Part shown: positions 44,577-53,851 of the stretch, piece by piece
Layout of the letters: every line of letters starts with the position of its first letter
Position numbering within the stretch: position 1 is the first letter of the stretch
Assembly (NCBI GenBank): GCA_944320995.1
Contig: CALUJQ010000015.1
Location: forward strand, 1 to 64,000
Source: an uncultured Barnesiella sp.
GTDB taxonomy: Bacteria > Bacteroidota > Bacteroidia > Bacteroidales > Barnesiellaceae
Length of the DNA stretch: 64,000 nucleotides
Direction of reading: 5' to 3'
The notes under the pieces: model-generated
What the model saw: only the letters and a program-made list of their open reading frames with translations
Told to the model about the DNA's origin: nothing
Databases searched by the model: none
Made by a program: the position numbers and the translations under genes

Positions 44577-44882
44577 ATGAACGATGATAAATTAAAAATA
44601 ACTCTGAGGATCGCCGACCTCAAAACCCCGTTAGCGCTGCGGGTCGATTATGGGGCAGACGAGAAATATTGGAGAGATGCTGCCGACTTGTTCAACAAGC
44701 GATGGGCTTTTTATAAGGACAAGTACAAAGACGGATTGATGGATTCGGAGTCTATGATAGCGATGGTGGCGGTAGAAATGGCTCGCTTGTATTGTGAGAT
44801 GGTACAAGACCGCAAAGCATTGTTGACCGATTTGAGAAGACTGGATGCCGAGGCGGCAAAAATATTGGAAAGACAGCCGTAA
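44577..44882 (+). CDS. zapA: Cell-division protein ZapA
   Basis: 101 residues. N-terminal strand-rich part (KLKITLRIADLKTPLALR) and a long C-terminal helix match ZapA, which cross-links FtsZ filaments at the division ring. Co-transcribed with the upstream coiled-coil gene. Followed by a candidate structured RNA and then rny. Confidence 0.82.
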   Translation: MNDDKLKITLRIADLKTPLALRVDYGADEKYWRDAADLFNKRWAFYKDKYKDGLMDSESMIAMVAVEMARLYCEMVQDRKALLTDLRRLDAEAAKILERQP

Positions 44883-44968
44883 CATGTAGCGGCAGTCCGG
44901 ACGAGAAAAAGATAGTTCCTGCACTGCGACAAGCTCTGGGAGAAGGGCGGGTCGATAGTGCTTTTTTT
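44883..44968 (+). ncRNA. Candidate 6S-type RNA (or structured terminator) between zapA and rny
   Basis: The 106-bp gap holds a GC-rich non-coding segment ending in a stem GCACT/AGTGC with inner CGAC/GTCG (44921-44961) and seven T (44962-44968). The 3' end of zapA to T-run is about 100 nt, similar to short Bacteroidota 6S RNAs, and zapA-ssrS is the known order in proteobacteria. The segment CAGTCCGGACGAGAA and CACTGCGAC are reminiscent of E. coli 6S (GTCCGTCCGAGAA, AACTGCGAC). A plain terminator is the alternative. Confidence 0.4.
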
Positions 44969-44988
44969 ATAATTATAATTTAGAAAAG

Positions 44989-46530
44989 ATGAATTACATA
45001 TTATTAATTTCTGTAATTGTAGGTAGCTTGGTGGTAGGAGGCCTTGTGGTTTTTCTCGTGAACCGCTATCTGCTTGCGGCCCGGTCGAAGACCATTTTGG
45101 AAGAAGCCGAAAAAGAGGCCGAAGTGATCAAGAAAAATAAGTTGCTCGAAGTCAAGGAGAAGTTTATCCACATGAAAGCCGAGATGGAGAAGCAGGCCAA
45201 TGCCCGCAATGCCAAATTGCAATCGGTCGAGGCTAAACTCAAACAGCGTGAAATGCAACTGGCTCAACAACAGCAAGAGTTACAACGTAAAAAAAGCGAG
45301 GCCGATGCCATTCGGACTAATCTCGACAATCAGCTCGATTTGGTAGAGAAGAAAAAACAGGAGTTGGAGAGACTCCATAAATCGGAAGTGGAACGTCTCG
45401 AACACCTCTCGGGCATATCGGCCGAAGAGGCCAAGGAACGTTTGGTCGAATCGTTGAAGGAGGAGGCTAAAACACAAGCCGCTTCCTATATCAACGACAT
45501 CATGGACGATGCCAAGATGACCGCCAACAAAGAGGCTAAACGTATCGTGATACAAAGTATCCAACGAGTGGCTACCGAGACCGCTATCGAGAATTCGGTC
45601 ACGGTTTTCCATATTGAATCGGACGAAATCAAGGGTCGTATCATCGGACGCGAAGGCCGCAATATACGGGCTCTCGAAGCAGCTACCGGTGTGGAGATCA
45701 TTGTCGATGATACTCCCGAAGCCATTGTGCTGTCGGCCTTCGATCCTGTGCGCCGCGAAATCGCCCGTTTGGCATTGCACCAGTTGGTAACCGACGGTCG
45801 TATCCACCCCGCCCGCATCGAAGAGGTGGTAGCCAAGGTGCGCAAACAAATCGAAGAGGAGATTATCGAGACCGGTAAACGCACGGCCATCGACCTCGGT
45901 GTACACGGATTGCACCCCGAGTTGATTCGTTTGGTAGGTAAAATGAAATACCGTTCGTCCTATGGACAAAACCTGTTGCAACACTCTCGCGAAACAGCAA
46001 ACCTTTGTGCAGTGATGGCATCGGAACTGGGATTGAATCCCAAGAAAGCCCGTCGTGCCGGTTTGTTGCACGATATAGGCAAAGTACCCGACGAGGAACC
46101 CGAACTGCCGCACGCTCTGCTGGGTATGAAACTGGCCGAGAAATACAAGGAGAAACCCGATATTTGCAACGCCATAGGCGCCCACCACGACGAGACCGAG
46201 ATGACCAGTCTGCTGGCTCCTATCGTACAGGTATGCGATGCCATTTCGGGAGCTCGTCCCGGAGCCCGTCGCGAAATCGTCGAGGCTTATATCAAACGTT
46301 TGAATGACCTCGAACAGCTCGCCCTCTCTTATCCCGGCGTATTGAAAACGTATGCCATACAAGCCGGTCGTGAATTGCGCGTGATTGTGGGAGCCGACAA
46401 GATCGACGATGCCGAAACCGAAAATCTTTCGACCGAAATCGCAAAACGCATTCAGGACGAAATGACCTATCCCGGGCAGGTGAAAATCACCGTTATCCGC
46501 GAAACCCGCGCCGTAAGTTTTGCCAAATAA
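44989..46530 (+). CDS. rny: Ribonuclease Y
   Basis: 513 residues. N-terminal membrane anchor (3-25), long coiled coil (about 30-180), KH domain ([16 protein letters not shown]), HD domain with LHDIGKV, and the terminal RNase-Y-specific segment. Endonuclease initiating mRNA decay at the inner membrane. Directly follows the zapA region; the next gene encodes RicT, a known RNase Y partner in Bacillus. Confidence 0.95.
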   Translation: MNYILLISVIVGSLVVGGLVVFLVNRYLLAARSKTILEEAEKEAEVIKKNKLLEVKEKFIHMKAEMEKQANARNAKLQSVEAKLKQREMQLAQQQQELQRKKSEADAIRTNLDNQLDLVEKKKQELERLHKSEVERLEHLSGISAEEAKERLVESLKEEAKTQAASYINDIMDDAKMTANKEAKRIVIQSIQRVATETAIENSVTVFHIESDEIKGRIIGREGRNIRALEAATGVEIIVDDTPEAIVLSAFDPVRREIARLALHQLVTDGRIHPARIEEVVAKVRKQIEEEIIETGKRTAIDLGVHGLHPELIRLVGKMKYRSSYGQNLLQHSRETANLCAVMASELGLNPKKARRAGLLHDIGKVPDEEPELPHALLGMKLAEKYKEKPDICNAIGAHHDETEMTSLLAPIVQVCDAISGARPGARREIVEAYIKRLNDLEQLALSYPGVLKTYAIQAGRELRVIVGADKIDDAETENLSTEIAKRIQDEMTYPGQVKITVIRETRAVSFAK

Positions 46531-46644
46531 TCGGGGAGACGCCATACCGCTCCACTGTAAACGAATGACGAGGCCGTAGGGCGTTCCCGAATGTGTATTT
46601 CGCGTACGTTCTGGGGTCTTGTCCCGTATTAATGATATATTCAA

Positions 46645-47952
46645 ATGAACAATACAAACGATAACAATACGATAAATCCCTCGGAAAAGACGCTGCTTAC
46701 TCCGGAGTCTTGTCGGCGCAAAGGGGCGAAACTCGAGGTTTACGATTGGTTGGCCGATATTCCCGAGTCGCACGACGAGACCGATTTGGTAGAGGTGCGA
46801 TTTAAAAATACCCGTAAAGGATATTACCGTAATACTACCCATATCAAACTGGTCCCCGGTGACTTGGTCGCCGTAGAGGCTTCGCCCGGGCATGATATAG
46901 GCGAGGTGACGCTGACCGGTCGGTTGGTCACCCTGCAAATGAAGAAAAACAACGTAAAGACCGATACCGAGTTGAAACGAGTCTATCGCAAGGCCAAGCC
47001 CAATGACCTTGAAAAATTCGAAGAGGCCAAAGCGAAAGAACACGACACGATGATTCGGGCCCGCAAGATTGCCGAAGACTTGCATTTGGATATGAAGATC
47101 GGCGATGTCGAGTACCAAGGCGACGGGAATAAAGCGATTTTCTATTATATTGCCGACGAGCGGGTCGATTTCCGTCAACTGATCAAAGTGTTGGCCGAGG
47201 TGTTCAGGGTGCGTATCGAGATGAAGCAGATAGGCGCCCGGCAGGAAGCCGGACGGATAGGCGGGTTGGGCCCTTGCGGGCGGCAACTTTGTTGCTCGGG
47301 TTGGATGACCAGTTTTGTCTCGGTAGCCACCAGTGCGGCTCGTTTTCAGGATATTGCCCTCAATCCCCAGAAGCTGGCCGGACAATGCGCCAAACTGAAA
47401 TGTTGCCTTAACTATGAGGCCGATGCCTATGTCGAAGCCCAAAAGCGATTACCGTCGCGGGAAATCCCGTTGGAGACAAAACTGAATACCTACTACCATT
47501 TCAAGACCGATATTTTCAAGCGTGAAATGACCTATTCGACCGACAAGTCTATTGCAGCCAATTTGGTCACGGTCGATGCCGACCGGGTATTTGAGGTGAT
47601 TGCGCTGAACAAGCGAGGCATAAAACCCGATACGCTCGAATCGGAAGCCGGAACCCGTGCCCCCGAACGCCGTGAGTTTGAAGATGTGGTAGGGCAGGAC
47701 AGCCTTACTCGATTCGACAAGGCAAAGAAAAATAAGAAAAAAAACAATAACGGCGGAGGGCGCAACAATAACAACGGCCGTCGTCAGCAAGCAAACGGGG
47801 GAGACAACAAGTCCGCCGGCAATAATCGGGGGCAAAGTAAACCCCCGCGTCATGGCAAGTCGGGAAACGACAAGGGTGACAAAGGCGAGAAACCCGCTTC
47901 CAATGGAGGTGAGAAAGCTCCTACTCCCGAGAAACCGGATAAGAAAGATTAA
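46645..47952 (+). CDS. PSP1/RicT (YaaT)-family protein with long disordered basic tail
   Basis: 435 residues. The PSP1 domain (about 45-290) includes the cysteine-rich signature GPCGRQLCCSGW and CAKLKCCLNYE, which in B. subtilis RicT binds an iron-sulfur cluster in the RicAFT (Y) complex that directs RNase Y. After about residue 355 the protein is Asn/Gly/Lys-rich and disordered (KKNKKKNNNGGG and similar), suggesting RNA contact. Adjacent to rny, which supports a shared role in RNA decay, although that link is established only in Bacillus. Confidence 0.85.
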   Translation: MNNTNDNNTINPSEKTLLTPESCRRKGAKLEVYDWLADIPESHDETDLVEVRFKNTRKGYYRNTTHIKLVPGDLVAVEASPGHDIGEVTLTGRLVTLQMKKNNVKTDTELKRVYRKAKPNDLEKFEEAKAKEHDTMIRARKIAEDLHLDMKIGDVEYQGDGNKAIFYYIADERVDFRQLIKVLAEVFRVRIEMKQIGARQEAGRIGGLGPCGRQLCCSGWMTSFVSVATSAARFQDIALNPQKLAGQCAKLKCCLNYEADAYVEAQKRLPSREIPLETKLNTYYHFKTDIFKREMTYSTDKSIAANLVTVDADRVFEVIALNKRGIKPDTLESEAGTRAPERREFEDVVGQDSLTRFDKAKKNKKKNNNGGGRNNNNGRRQQANGGDNKSAGNNRGQSKPPRHGKSGNDKGDKGEKPASNGGEKAPTPEKPDKKD

Positions 47953-47966
47953 AAAAAACTCGGGCG

Positions 47967-48452
47967 ATGCGTGTATCGAAAGGTTTGATAAATATGGCTG
48001 TCATGGCTCTTTCGCTGGGGGCTCTTTTCTCCTGCGGACAAACCGATGTGTACAACTCGTTCAATACCCTGCCGAAAAACGGCTGGTTCAAGCGCGACGT
48101 ACAACGCTTTACTTCCGAGGTCCCCGATACTCTTTCTCGTTACGACCTTTATCTTACACTTCGGCATAATGGGGAATATGCATACCGGAACCTATGGCTT
48201 TTCGTGTCGTATCAAGATACGGACGGGCAGTTGAAAACCGATACGGTCAATTGTGAGTTGGCCGATGAATTTGGCCGATGGTCGGGCGGAGGCTGGGGCT
48301 CTTATTACCAGCAGGAACTTTTGCTCGACGATGATTTTCGGTTTTCGCGAGGAAAAGAGCAGGTGTTCACCATACAGCAAGCCATGCGCGACGACCGCAT
48401 CAGGGGGATTACCGATGTGGGTATCCGCATCACACCTCATATCGGAGAGTAG
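47967..48452 (+). CDS. gldH: GldH-family lipoprotein
   Basis: 161 residues. Lipoprotein signal (LFSCG lipobox, Cys about residue 23), then a beta-rich domain (YDLYLTLRHNGEYAYRNLWLF, GRWSGGGWGSYYQQELLL) matching GldH. GldH is required for gliding in Flavobacterium but is also widespread in non-gliding Bacteroidales, where its role is unclear. Starts 14 bases after ricT, so co-transcribed. Confidence 0.88.
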   Translation: MRVSKGLINMAVMALSLGALFSCGQTDVYNSFNTLPKNGWFKRDVQRFTSEVPDTLSRYDLYLTLRHNGEYAYRNLWLFVSYQDTDGQLKTDTVNCELADEFGRWSGGGWGSYYQQELLLDDDFRFSRGKEQVFTIQQAMRDDRIRGITDVGIRITPHIGE

Positions 48453-48473
48453 GGTTATTCAAAGATTATAAGG

Positions 48474-48507
48474 ACAGGGTTTCCACGTTGCGGGAGCCCT
48501 GTTTTTT
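48474..48507 (+). terminator. Terminator after gldH
   Basis: Eleven-pair stem ACAGGGTTTCC/GGGAGCCCTGT (two wobbles) with a 7-base loop and a run of T. Confidence 0.75.
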
Positions 48508-48663
48508 GCAGAGATGTTTCTGTGAATAGGACAGGATGTTTCAGAAAGCAGGCTTTCCGATGTTTTTGGGTAAGCAAGATCAAAAGAAAAGTTGCCTCTT
48601 GCTCACGCAAAAGACAACCCGAGATCTCAAAAATTAAAAGATGCAAATTGAGACTTTGTGCAA

Positions 48664-50916
48664 TTATAATTGATTCCCTTCTTGAAATTTTTGATTCATT
48701 TTCAGCAGATTGATTGTATAGGCCACCACGTTTTGCGATTCCTGAATGACAGTGAGATAGACAATCCCTACCTTAATGTAAGAGACTTGTTCCCGCATGT
48801 GCCGTATTTCCTCCCGTTTGAGTACTCCCAACTGGTTGATAAGGAGATTCCCTTGATTATAGAGGGCGGGCATGTCGTCGAAGTTGTTCTTTTCTACTGA
48901 TTGCTGGCTCTTCTCCAAGAAATGGACAATCGATTGTGCGATCTCACCGAAACTCTCCTTTTGGCTATTTTCGAGTGGGTTGAAGTTGTTGTCGGTGTGT
49001 TCCAGACAAGGTTCACAAGTCCGTTTTATAGCGTGGATAATGTCGTAAGAGAAGTCATTCCCTTGGAAATAATAGAGACCCTTTTCCAATCCCACTTGGT
49101 CGTTCAGATGTGATACCCCGATGGTACCGAGTCGTTTTACCTGTTTGAAATATCGTCGTTCGGTCTCTATGTCGCCCATGGCTTTTCGCAGCGTCCGGTA
49201 ACTCTCATTGAGGAATCCGGAGGTTACGCGGTTATAGAGGTCGGCGCTCCACGCCAAAACTTTGGAGAACTCTTCACGGCTGAATTGGCGCAATAGGACG
49301 AGAGCTTCTTGTTTGTCTTTATTGGCAACCAGTTGTTGAGCCAGTGAGCTGTTTTTCTCTTGTTTCAGTTTTTTGTTGTAGCTAATTTGGCTGTGGATAA
49401 GCATGTAAGCAGCGAGAACACTCATCAAGATGATGGCGATAGTTCCGCCGAAATAGACAATCATCGTGACGATGAAGCAGAAGAGGAATGCCGCACCGGC
49501 GGTGATGAACCAGCCGCCGACTACCGAGATGACTCCGGTGATGCGGTAAACGGCGCTATCACGGCCCCAAGCCCGGTCGGCAAGCGAGGTACCCATGGCT
49601 ACCATGAAGGTTACATAGGTGGTCGAGAGAGGGAGTTTCAGCGAAGTTCCCAAGGCGATGAGCAGGCTGGCGAGTACAAGGTTGACCGAAGCCCTCACGA
49701 GGTCGAATGCGGCCCCATGTTCGAGTATCACTTCGTCTTTGTCGAAGCGGCTATTGAGCCACGTCCGGGCTTTGGGAGGTATGCTGTTGATGATAAACGA
49801 CGAAGCGTTGGTAGTCATTCGCACCAGTTTGCGCGCAATCGGCGAGGTGCCGAAACTCTCTTCGCCATTCTCTTGACGCGAGAGGTCGACCGAGGTTTTA
49901 ATTACGTTCTGAGCCTTTTTTGAAGTGAGCAGGGCTACCACCATGATGACCCCCGAACCGATGAGGAATACCGACGGAGTTCTGGCCGAGTCGAGCAATG
50001 AGGTTGTGAGGTATTGGTCGGGAGCCATACCGTTGGCGTTGGCCACATAGTCGGTATAGGCCGAGAAACCGGCCAAAGGCACGCCGATGAAGTTTACCAA
50101 GTCGTTTCCCGCAAAGGCTAATGCCAAAGCAAAGGTGCCCAGCAGGACAACCACTTTCAGTACGTTCACGCGACACCATGTGAGTATTTGCATCAACACG
50201 GTGGTGATGACGAAGCAGCTACCCAAGAGCAGCGGTGTATTGTCGTGTATCCATTGCCGGGTCTCGACGGTCATCAAGGTCGATTCTTTCAACCCTTTGA
50301 AGAGGATGAAATAGATAATCGTGGTGGCTGCGAAACCGCCGAACAATGCGCCGAAGTATTTCAATTGTTTGCGGTAGTTGAATTTGAAGATCAATCGGGC
50401 GATATATTGTACGACGACACCGAAGAAGAAGGCAATGGCCACCGAAACGAAAATGGCTATTATCACTTGCAGGGCCTTGTCGGTGTTGATCAAGTCGCCC
50501 ATTTGCAGAATACCGTTGCTGTTTACCGTTTTCACAATGGCAAGGGCAAATGTGCCGCCCAACAACTCGAATACCATCGACACTGTGGTCGAAGTAGGGA
50601 GACCCATGGTATTGAAAACGTCGAGAAGAACCACATCGGTAAGCATGACAGCCAGTAGGATGCACATGATTTCATTCAGGTAGAAATATTGTGGCTGGTA
50701 GATACCGTGTCGGGCAATATCCATCATCCCGTTCGACATGGAGGCTCCCACAAAAATACCTATGGCGGCTATGGCCATAATGACTTTGAACGAGGCGGCT
50801 TTGGCACCGATTGCCGAGTTGAGAAAATTTACGGCATCATTACTGACTCCTACCGAAAGGTCGAAAACAGCGATGAGGAAAATAAAGATAACGATAATCA
50901 GATAAAATGTTTCCAT
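48664..50916 (-). CDS. PiT-family inorganic phosphate transporter with C-terminal PhoU-like region
   Basis: 750 residues from ATG at 50914-50916. Two PHO4 repeats with the GVSNDAVNFLNSAIG-type signature near the N-terminus (residues about 18-32) and later TSTTVSMVFELLGG; about 12 membrane segments in total to residue 530. Residues about 550-750 are hydrophilic, helical and PhoU-like (SREEFSKVLAWSADLYNRV). Sodium- or proton-driven phosphate uptake with a built-in regulatory tail, common in Bacteroidota. A near-consensus -7 (minus TTCCTTTG, 50946-50953) lies upstream. Confidence 0.9.
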   Translation of the reverse strand: METFYLIIVIFIFLIAVFDLSVGVSNDAVNFLNSAIGAKAASFKVIMAIAAIGIFVGASMSNGMMDIARHGIYQPQYFYLNEIMCILLAVMLTDVVLLDVFNTMGLPTSTTVSMVFELLGGTFALAIVKTVNSNGILQMGDLINTDKALQVIIAIFVSVAIAFFFGVVVQYIARLIFKFNYRKQLKYFGALFGGFAATTIIYFILFKGLKESTLMTVETRQWIHDNTPLLLGSCFVITTVLMQILTWCRVNVLKVVVLLGTFALALAFAGNDLVNFIGVPLAGFSAYTDYVANANGMAPDQYLTTSLLDSARTPSVFLIGSGVIMVVALLTSKKAQNVIKTSVDLSRQENGEESFGTSPIARKLVRMTTNASSFIINSIPPKARTWLNSRFDKDEVILEHGAAFDLVRASVNLVLASLLIALGTSLKLPLSTTYVTFMVAMGTSLADRAWGRDSAVYRITGVISVVGGWFITAGAAFLFCFIVTMIVYFGGTIAIILMSVLAAYMLIHSQISYNKKLKQEKNSSLAQQLVANKDKQEALVLLRQFSREEFSKVLAWSADLYNRVTSGFLNESYRTLRKAMGDIETERRYFKQVKRLGTIGVSHLNDQVGLEKGLYYFQGNDFSYDIIHAIKRTCEPCLEHTDNNFNPLENSQKESFGEIAQSIVHFLEKSQQSVEKNNFDDMPALYNQGNLLINQLGVLKREEIRHMREQVSYIKVGIVYLTVIQESQNVVAYTINLLKMNQKFQEGNQL

Positions 50917-51088
50917 AATCTCCAATTTGCATTGTTTTTCGTCTGCAAAGGAACAATATCGATGTTACAGAAGCATTACAAATGTATATCTATCTTGTTT
51001 CTTTTAGCCTATGCCGGTTGCTGCTTAAATGTACACACAAGGCTGTCGGGGGGGACTGCCTTGTGTGATTGCCGAGCGGTTATTCTGC

Positions 51089-53209
51089 TTAGTTTTTGGT
51101 CTTTCGTTTTGTGGAGCCGGCAGTTTTTGTGGCTGCTTTTTCAGCTTTTTTCTGAGCTGGGGCTTGTCTTTTTTTTGCGGAGAACTGCGAACGTTCTGCC
51201 GCCGACTTTTTCCATCTCAATACTTGGGCCGTTCGTGCAGGCAGATAGAGCATGAGCCACTCTTTCATATCTTTTTCAAAGAGGGGATCTCGTTGAGTGA
51301 AATGGGTGATAGTCATGTCGATGAGACCATATCCGCCAAATTCGGGAGCATCGCTGCTGAGTATGGTTTCATACTCTCCGGCCGGCGCCAGAATGCCATA
51401 CCCGTTGAACGACTTGGTGGGGTGGAAATTGAAGACAAAGAGCAGGTCGTCCCGCAAGAAAGCGAGAACTTGGTCTCCGTCGTTTTCGCATAGCTTGATT
51501 ACTTCGGTCTGTTCGAATTTCTTGTGTTGGCCTACCAAATGGATCATGGCTTGGTCGAAGGCTCCGAGATATTGATATTTCAGGTCGCTGCGATCTACGA
51601 GATCCCATTGCCGGCGGGCATATTTATAGGACCAGCCGTTCCCTTGCCGGGGGAAGTCTATCCATTCGGGATGCCCGAATTCATTGCCCATGAAATTGAG
51701 GTATCCGCCGTTGATGGTCGAGAGGGTAACCAGTCGTATCATTTTGTGCAGCGACATGCCTCGATCTACCGTCATGTTGGAATCTCCTTTACTCATGTGC
51801 CAATACATCACGTCGTCGATAAGGCGGAAGATGATGGTTTTGTCGCCTACCAGAGCTTGGTCATGGCTTTCGGCATAGTTGATGGTCTTCTCGTCGGCCC
51901 GACGGTTGGTGAGTTCCCAAAATATGGCAGTGGGTTTCCACTCCTCGTCTTGTTTCTCTTTGATGGTTTTTATCCAAAAATCGGGAATTCCCATAGCCAT
52001 CCGGTAGTCGAATCCGATTCCCCCGTCTTTGAATTTAGCTGCCAATCCCGGCATTCCGCTCATCTCTTCGGCGATGGTAATGGCGCGAGGATTCACTTGA
52101 TGAATCAACTCGTTGGCCAAAGTGAGGTAGACTATGGCATTGTCGTCCTGACCGCCGTTGTAATAGTCGTCGTAGGAGCAGAATGCCTGTCCCAGCCCGT
52201 GGTTATAGTAGAGCATGGAGGTGACTCCGTCGAACCGGAATCCGTCGAAATGAAACTCATCGAGCCAATATTTGCAGTTGGAGAGGAGGAAGTGGATTAC
52301 TTCGTTTTTCCCATAGTCGAAACAGAGCGAATCCCATGCCGGGTGTTCCCGACGGTGGTCGCCATAGAAATATTGGTTGTACGATCCGTCGAATCGCCCC
52401 AGTCCTTCTACTTCGTTTTTGACGGCGTGGGAGTGAACGATGTCCATGATGACGGCAATTCCCATTTTATGAGCTTCGTCGATGAGAGCTTTCAAATCGT
52501 CGGGTGTTCCGAATCGCGACGATGGGGCAAAGAAACTCGATACATGATACCCGAAAGAGCCATAGTAGGGGTGTTCCTGTATGGCCATGATTTGTATGGC
52601 GTTGTATCCGTCGGCTGCGATACGGGGGAGTATCTTTTCTTTGAATTCGGTATAGCTGCCCACTCTCTCCTCTTGTTGGGCCATACCTATGTGGCATTCA
52701 TAGATAAGGAGTGGAGAGGTTTTCGGTTTGAACTCCTTTTTGGAAAACTCAAAGGGAGTCTTGGGATCCCATATTTGGGCCGAGAAGATATAGGTTTCGG
52801 GGTCTTGTACCACCCGGGTAGCCCAAGCGGGAATACGTTCTCCCTGCCCGCCGTTCCAATGTACCGATAACTTGTAGAGGTCGAGATGGTGCAGCGTTTT
52901 GAGGGGAAGTTTTATTTCCCACACTCCGCCTCCGATAGCCAGCAGCCGATATTCGGGCAACTCTTCCCAATTTGAGAAATTCCCTATCAGGTAGATGGCG
53001 TTGGCATTGGGCGCCCACTCGCGGAATACCCATTGCTTTTTCTCTTTGTGTAATCCGAAATAGAGGTAGCCGTCGGCAAAGTCCGAAAGGTTCCCGGTTC
53101 CTCCGGTCAATTCTTCGATTTTCTTAACGGCACTGTTGTGTCGGCCTTCGATTGCTTGTGTATAAGGGGTCAGCCAAGGGTCGTTTTTGATCAGTTTCAG
53201 AGTTTTCAT
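51089..53209 (-). CDS. glgB: 1,4-alpha-glucan branching enzyme, with lysine/alanine-rich C-terminal tail
   Basis: 706 residues from ATG at 53207-53209. N-terminal CBM48 (about 60-150); GH13 catalytic barrel with nucleophile in FRFDGVTSM (near residue 327), acid in ITIAEEMSG and HD pair in YAESHDQAL; C-terminal beta domain. Makes alpha-1,6 branches in glycogen. The last about 40 residues are Lys/Ala/Thr-rich (KKRQAPAQKKAEKAATKTAG) and not part of the family core. Leader about 145 bases from -7 box 53362-53369. Confidence 0.94.
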   Translation of the reverse strand: MKTLKLIKNDPWLTPYTQAIEGRHNSAVKKIEELTGGTGNLSDFADGYLYFGLHKEKKQWVFREWAPNANAIYLIGNFSNWEELPEYRLLAIGGGVWEIKLPLKTLHHLDLYKLSVHWNGGQGERIPAWATRVVQDPETYIFSAQIWDPKTPFEFSKKEFKPKTSPLLIYECHIGMAQQEERVGSYTEFKEKILPRIAADGYNAIQIMAIQEHPYYGSFGYHVSSFFAPSSRFGTPDDLKALIDEAHKMGIAVIMDIVHSHAVKNEVEGLGRFDGSYNQYFYGDHRREHPAWDSLCFDYGKNEVIHFLLSNCKYWLDEFHFDGFRFDGVTSMLYYNHGLGQAFCSYDDYYNGGQDDNAIVYLTLANELIHQVNPRAITIAEEMSGMPGLAAKFKDGGIGFDYRMAMGIPDFWIKTIKEKQDEEWKPTAIFWELTNRRADEKTINYAESHDQALVGDKTIIFRLIDDVMYWHMSKGDSNMTVDRGMSLHKMIRLVTLSTINGGYLNFMGNEFGHPEWIDFPRQGNGWSYKYARRQWDLVDRSDLKYQYLGAFDQAMIHLVGQHKKFEQTEVIKLCENDGDQVLAFLRDDLLFVFNFHPTKSFNGYGILAPAGEYETILSSDAPEFGGYGLIDMTITHFTQRDPLFEKDMKEWLMLYLPARTAQVLRWKKSAAERSQFSAKKRQAPAQKKAEKAATKTAGSTKRKTKN

Positions 53210-53585
53210 AAGGCTGTATTTTAGAACAAACGACTTAATTGTGGACCGTGGTCGAAACCGAGATTCCGAGGCGGTCGGGATTTTGCGGGCGGCGGGAACT
53301 GCAACCGGCAAGGCTTTTTCCTCCCGAAGGCCGGGCGCAGTTTGCTATACCTACCTAAATGCAAAAATAATAAAAAAAACTAATATCCGAACAAATCGGA
53401 GGAAAAGTATGATGCGATTTCTTGTGACGTGTCGGAAGCCGATGAAATTGGAATATCGTATTGTAAAGGAGATGAGAGCCCCTGCTTTTTGTCTCTGTTT
53501 GTTGAGCGTTTCGAGAAGTTTTAAGTGCCGGGTGGGTGTCAATATTGGGAGTAAATAATTGGAAATTTGATGGAAGGAGGAGATG
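53210..53585. other. glgB leader and promoter region, no supported gene
   Basis: Holds the glgB -7 box (minus TATTTTTG, 53362-53369) and a GC-rich leader of about 145 bases with several possible short stems. Short frames at 53187-53558 and 53351-53542 lack any domain and overlap the promoter; not called. Confidence 0.5.
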
Positions 53586-53708
53586 ATGAAAACAGGAATC
53601 TATAATATGCTAATGGGGTGTGTCGTAGTTGTATTGCTGGCGACCTCTTGTGTAAAAGATTCTCTTTATAACACCCCACACCCCGATAAGGGTGCAGTAA
53701 GGGAATGA
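53586..53708 (+). pseudogene. Truncated fimbrial (FimB/Mfa2-like) lipoprotein fragment
   Basis: A 40-codon frame with a strong Shine-Dalgarno (GGAGG, 53576-53580), a lipoprotein signal (lipobox ATSC, Cys22) and then VKDSLYNTPHPDKGAV, which resembles the N-terminus of FimB/Mfa2-type fimbrial lipoproteins. A stop follows directly, and no frame downstream continues the expected sequence. Most likely a remnant left after deletion; a genuine tiny lipoprotein is possible. I base the family call on memory of such N-termini. Confidence 0.45.
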
Positions 53709-53851
53709 CAACAGGCGATTATGTGGCTAATTTTTTAAGTACCGATTTGGCGATTGGTTTTTACAATTTTTTCAGACACATGTTTATATTTCATAAAAAA
53801 ATACGATATTTGCAACCTTTATTGGTTTATAATATTTAAGGAAAGGATCTC

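Noticed and set aside
45280..47442. 720-codon minus-strand frame
   Set aside because: Antisense shadow of rny and ricT with no domain of its own.
53187..53558. 123-codon plus-strand frame before the truncated lipoprotein
   Set aside because: Overlaps the start and promoter of glgB; low-complexity translation without domain.
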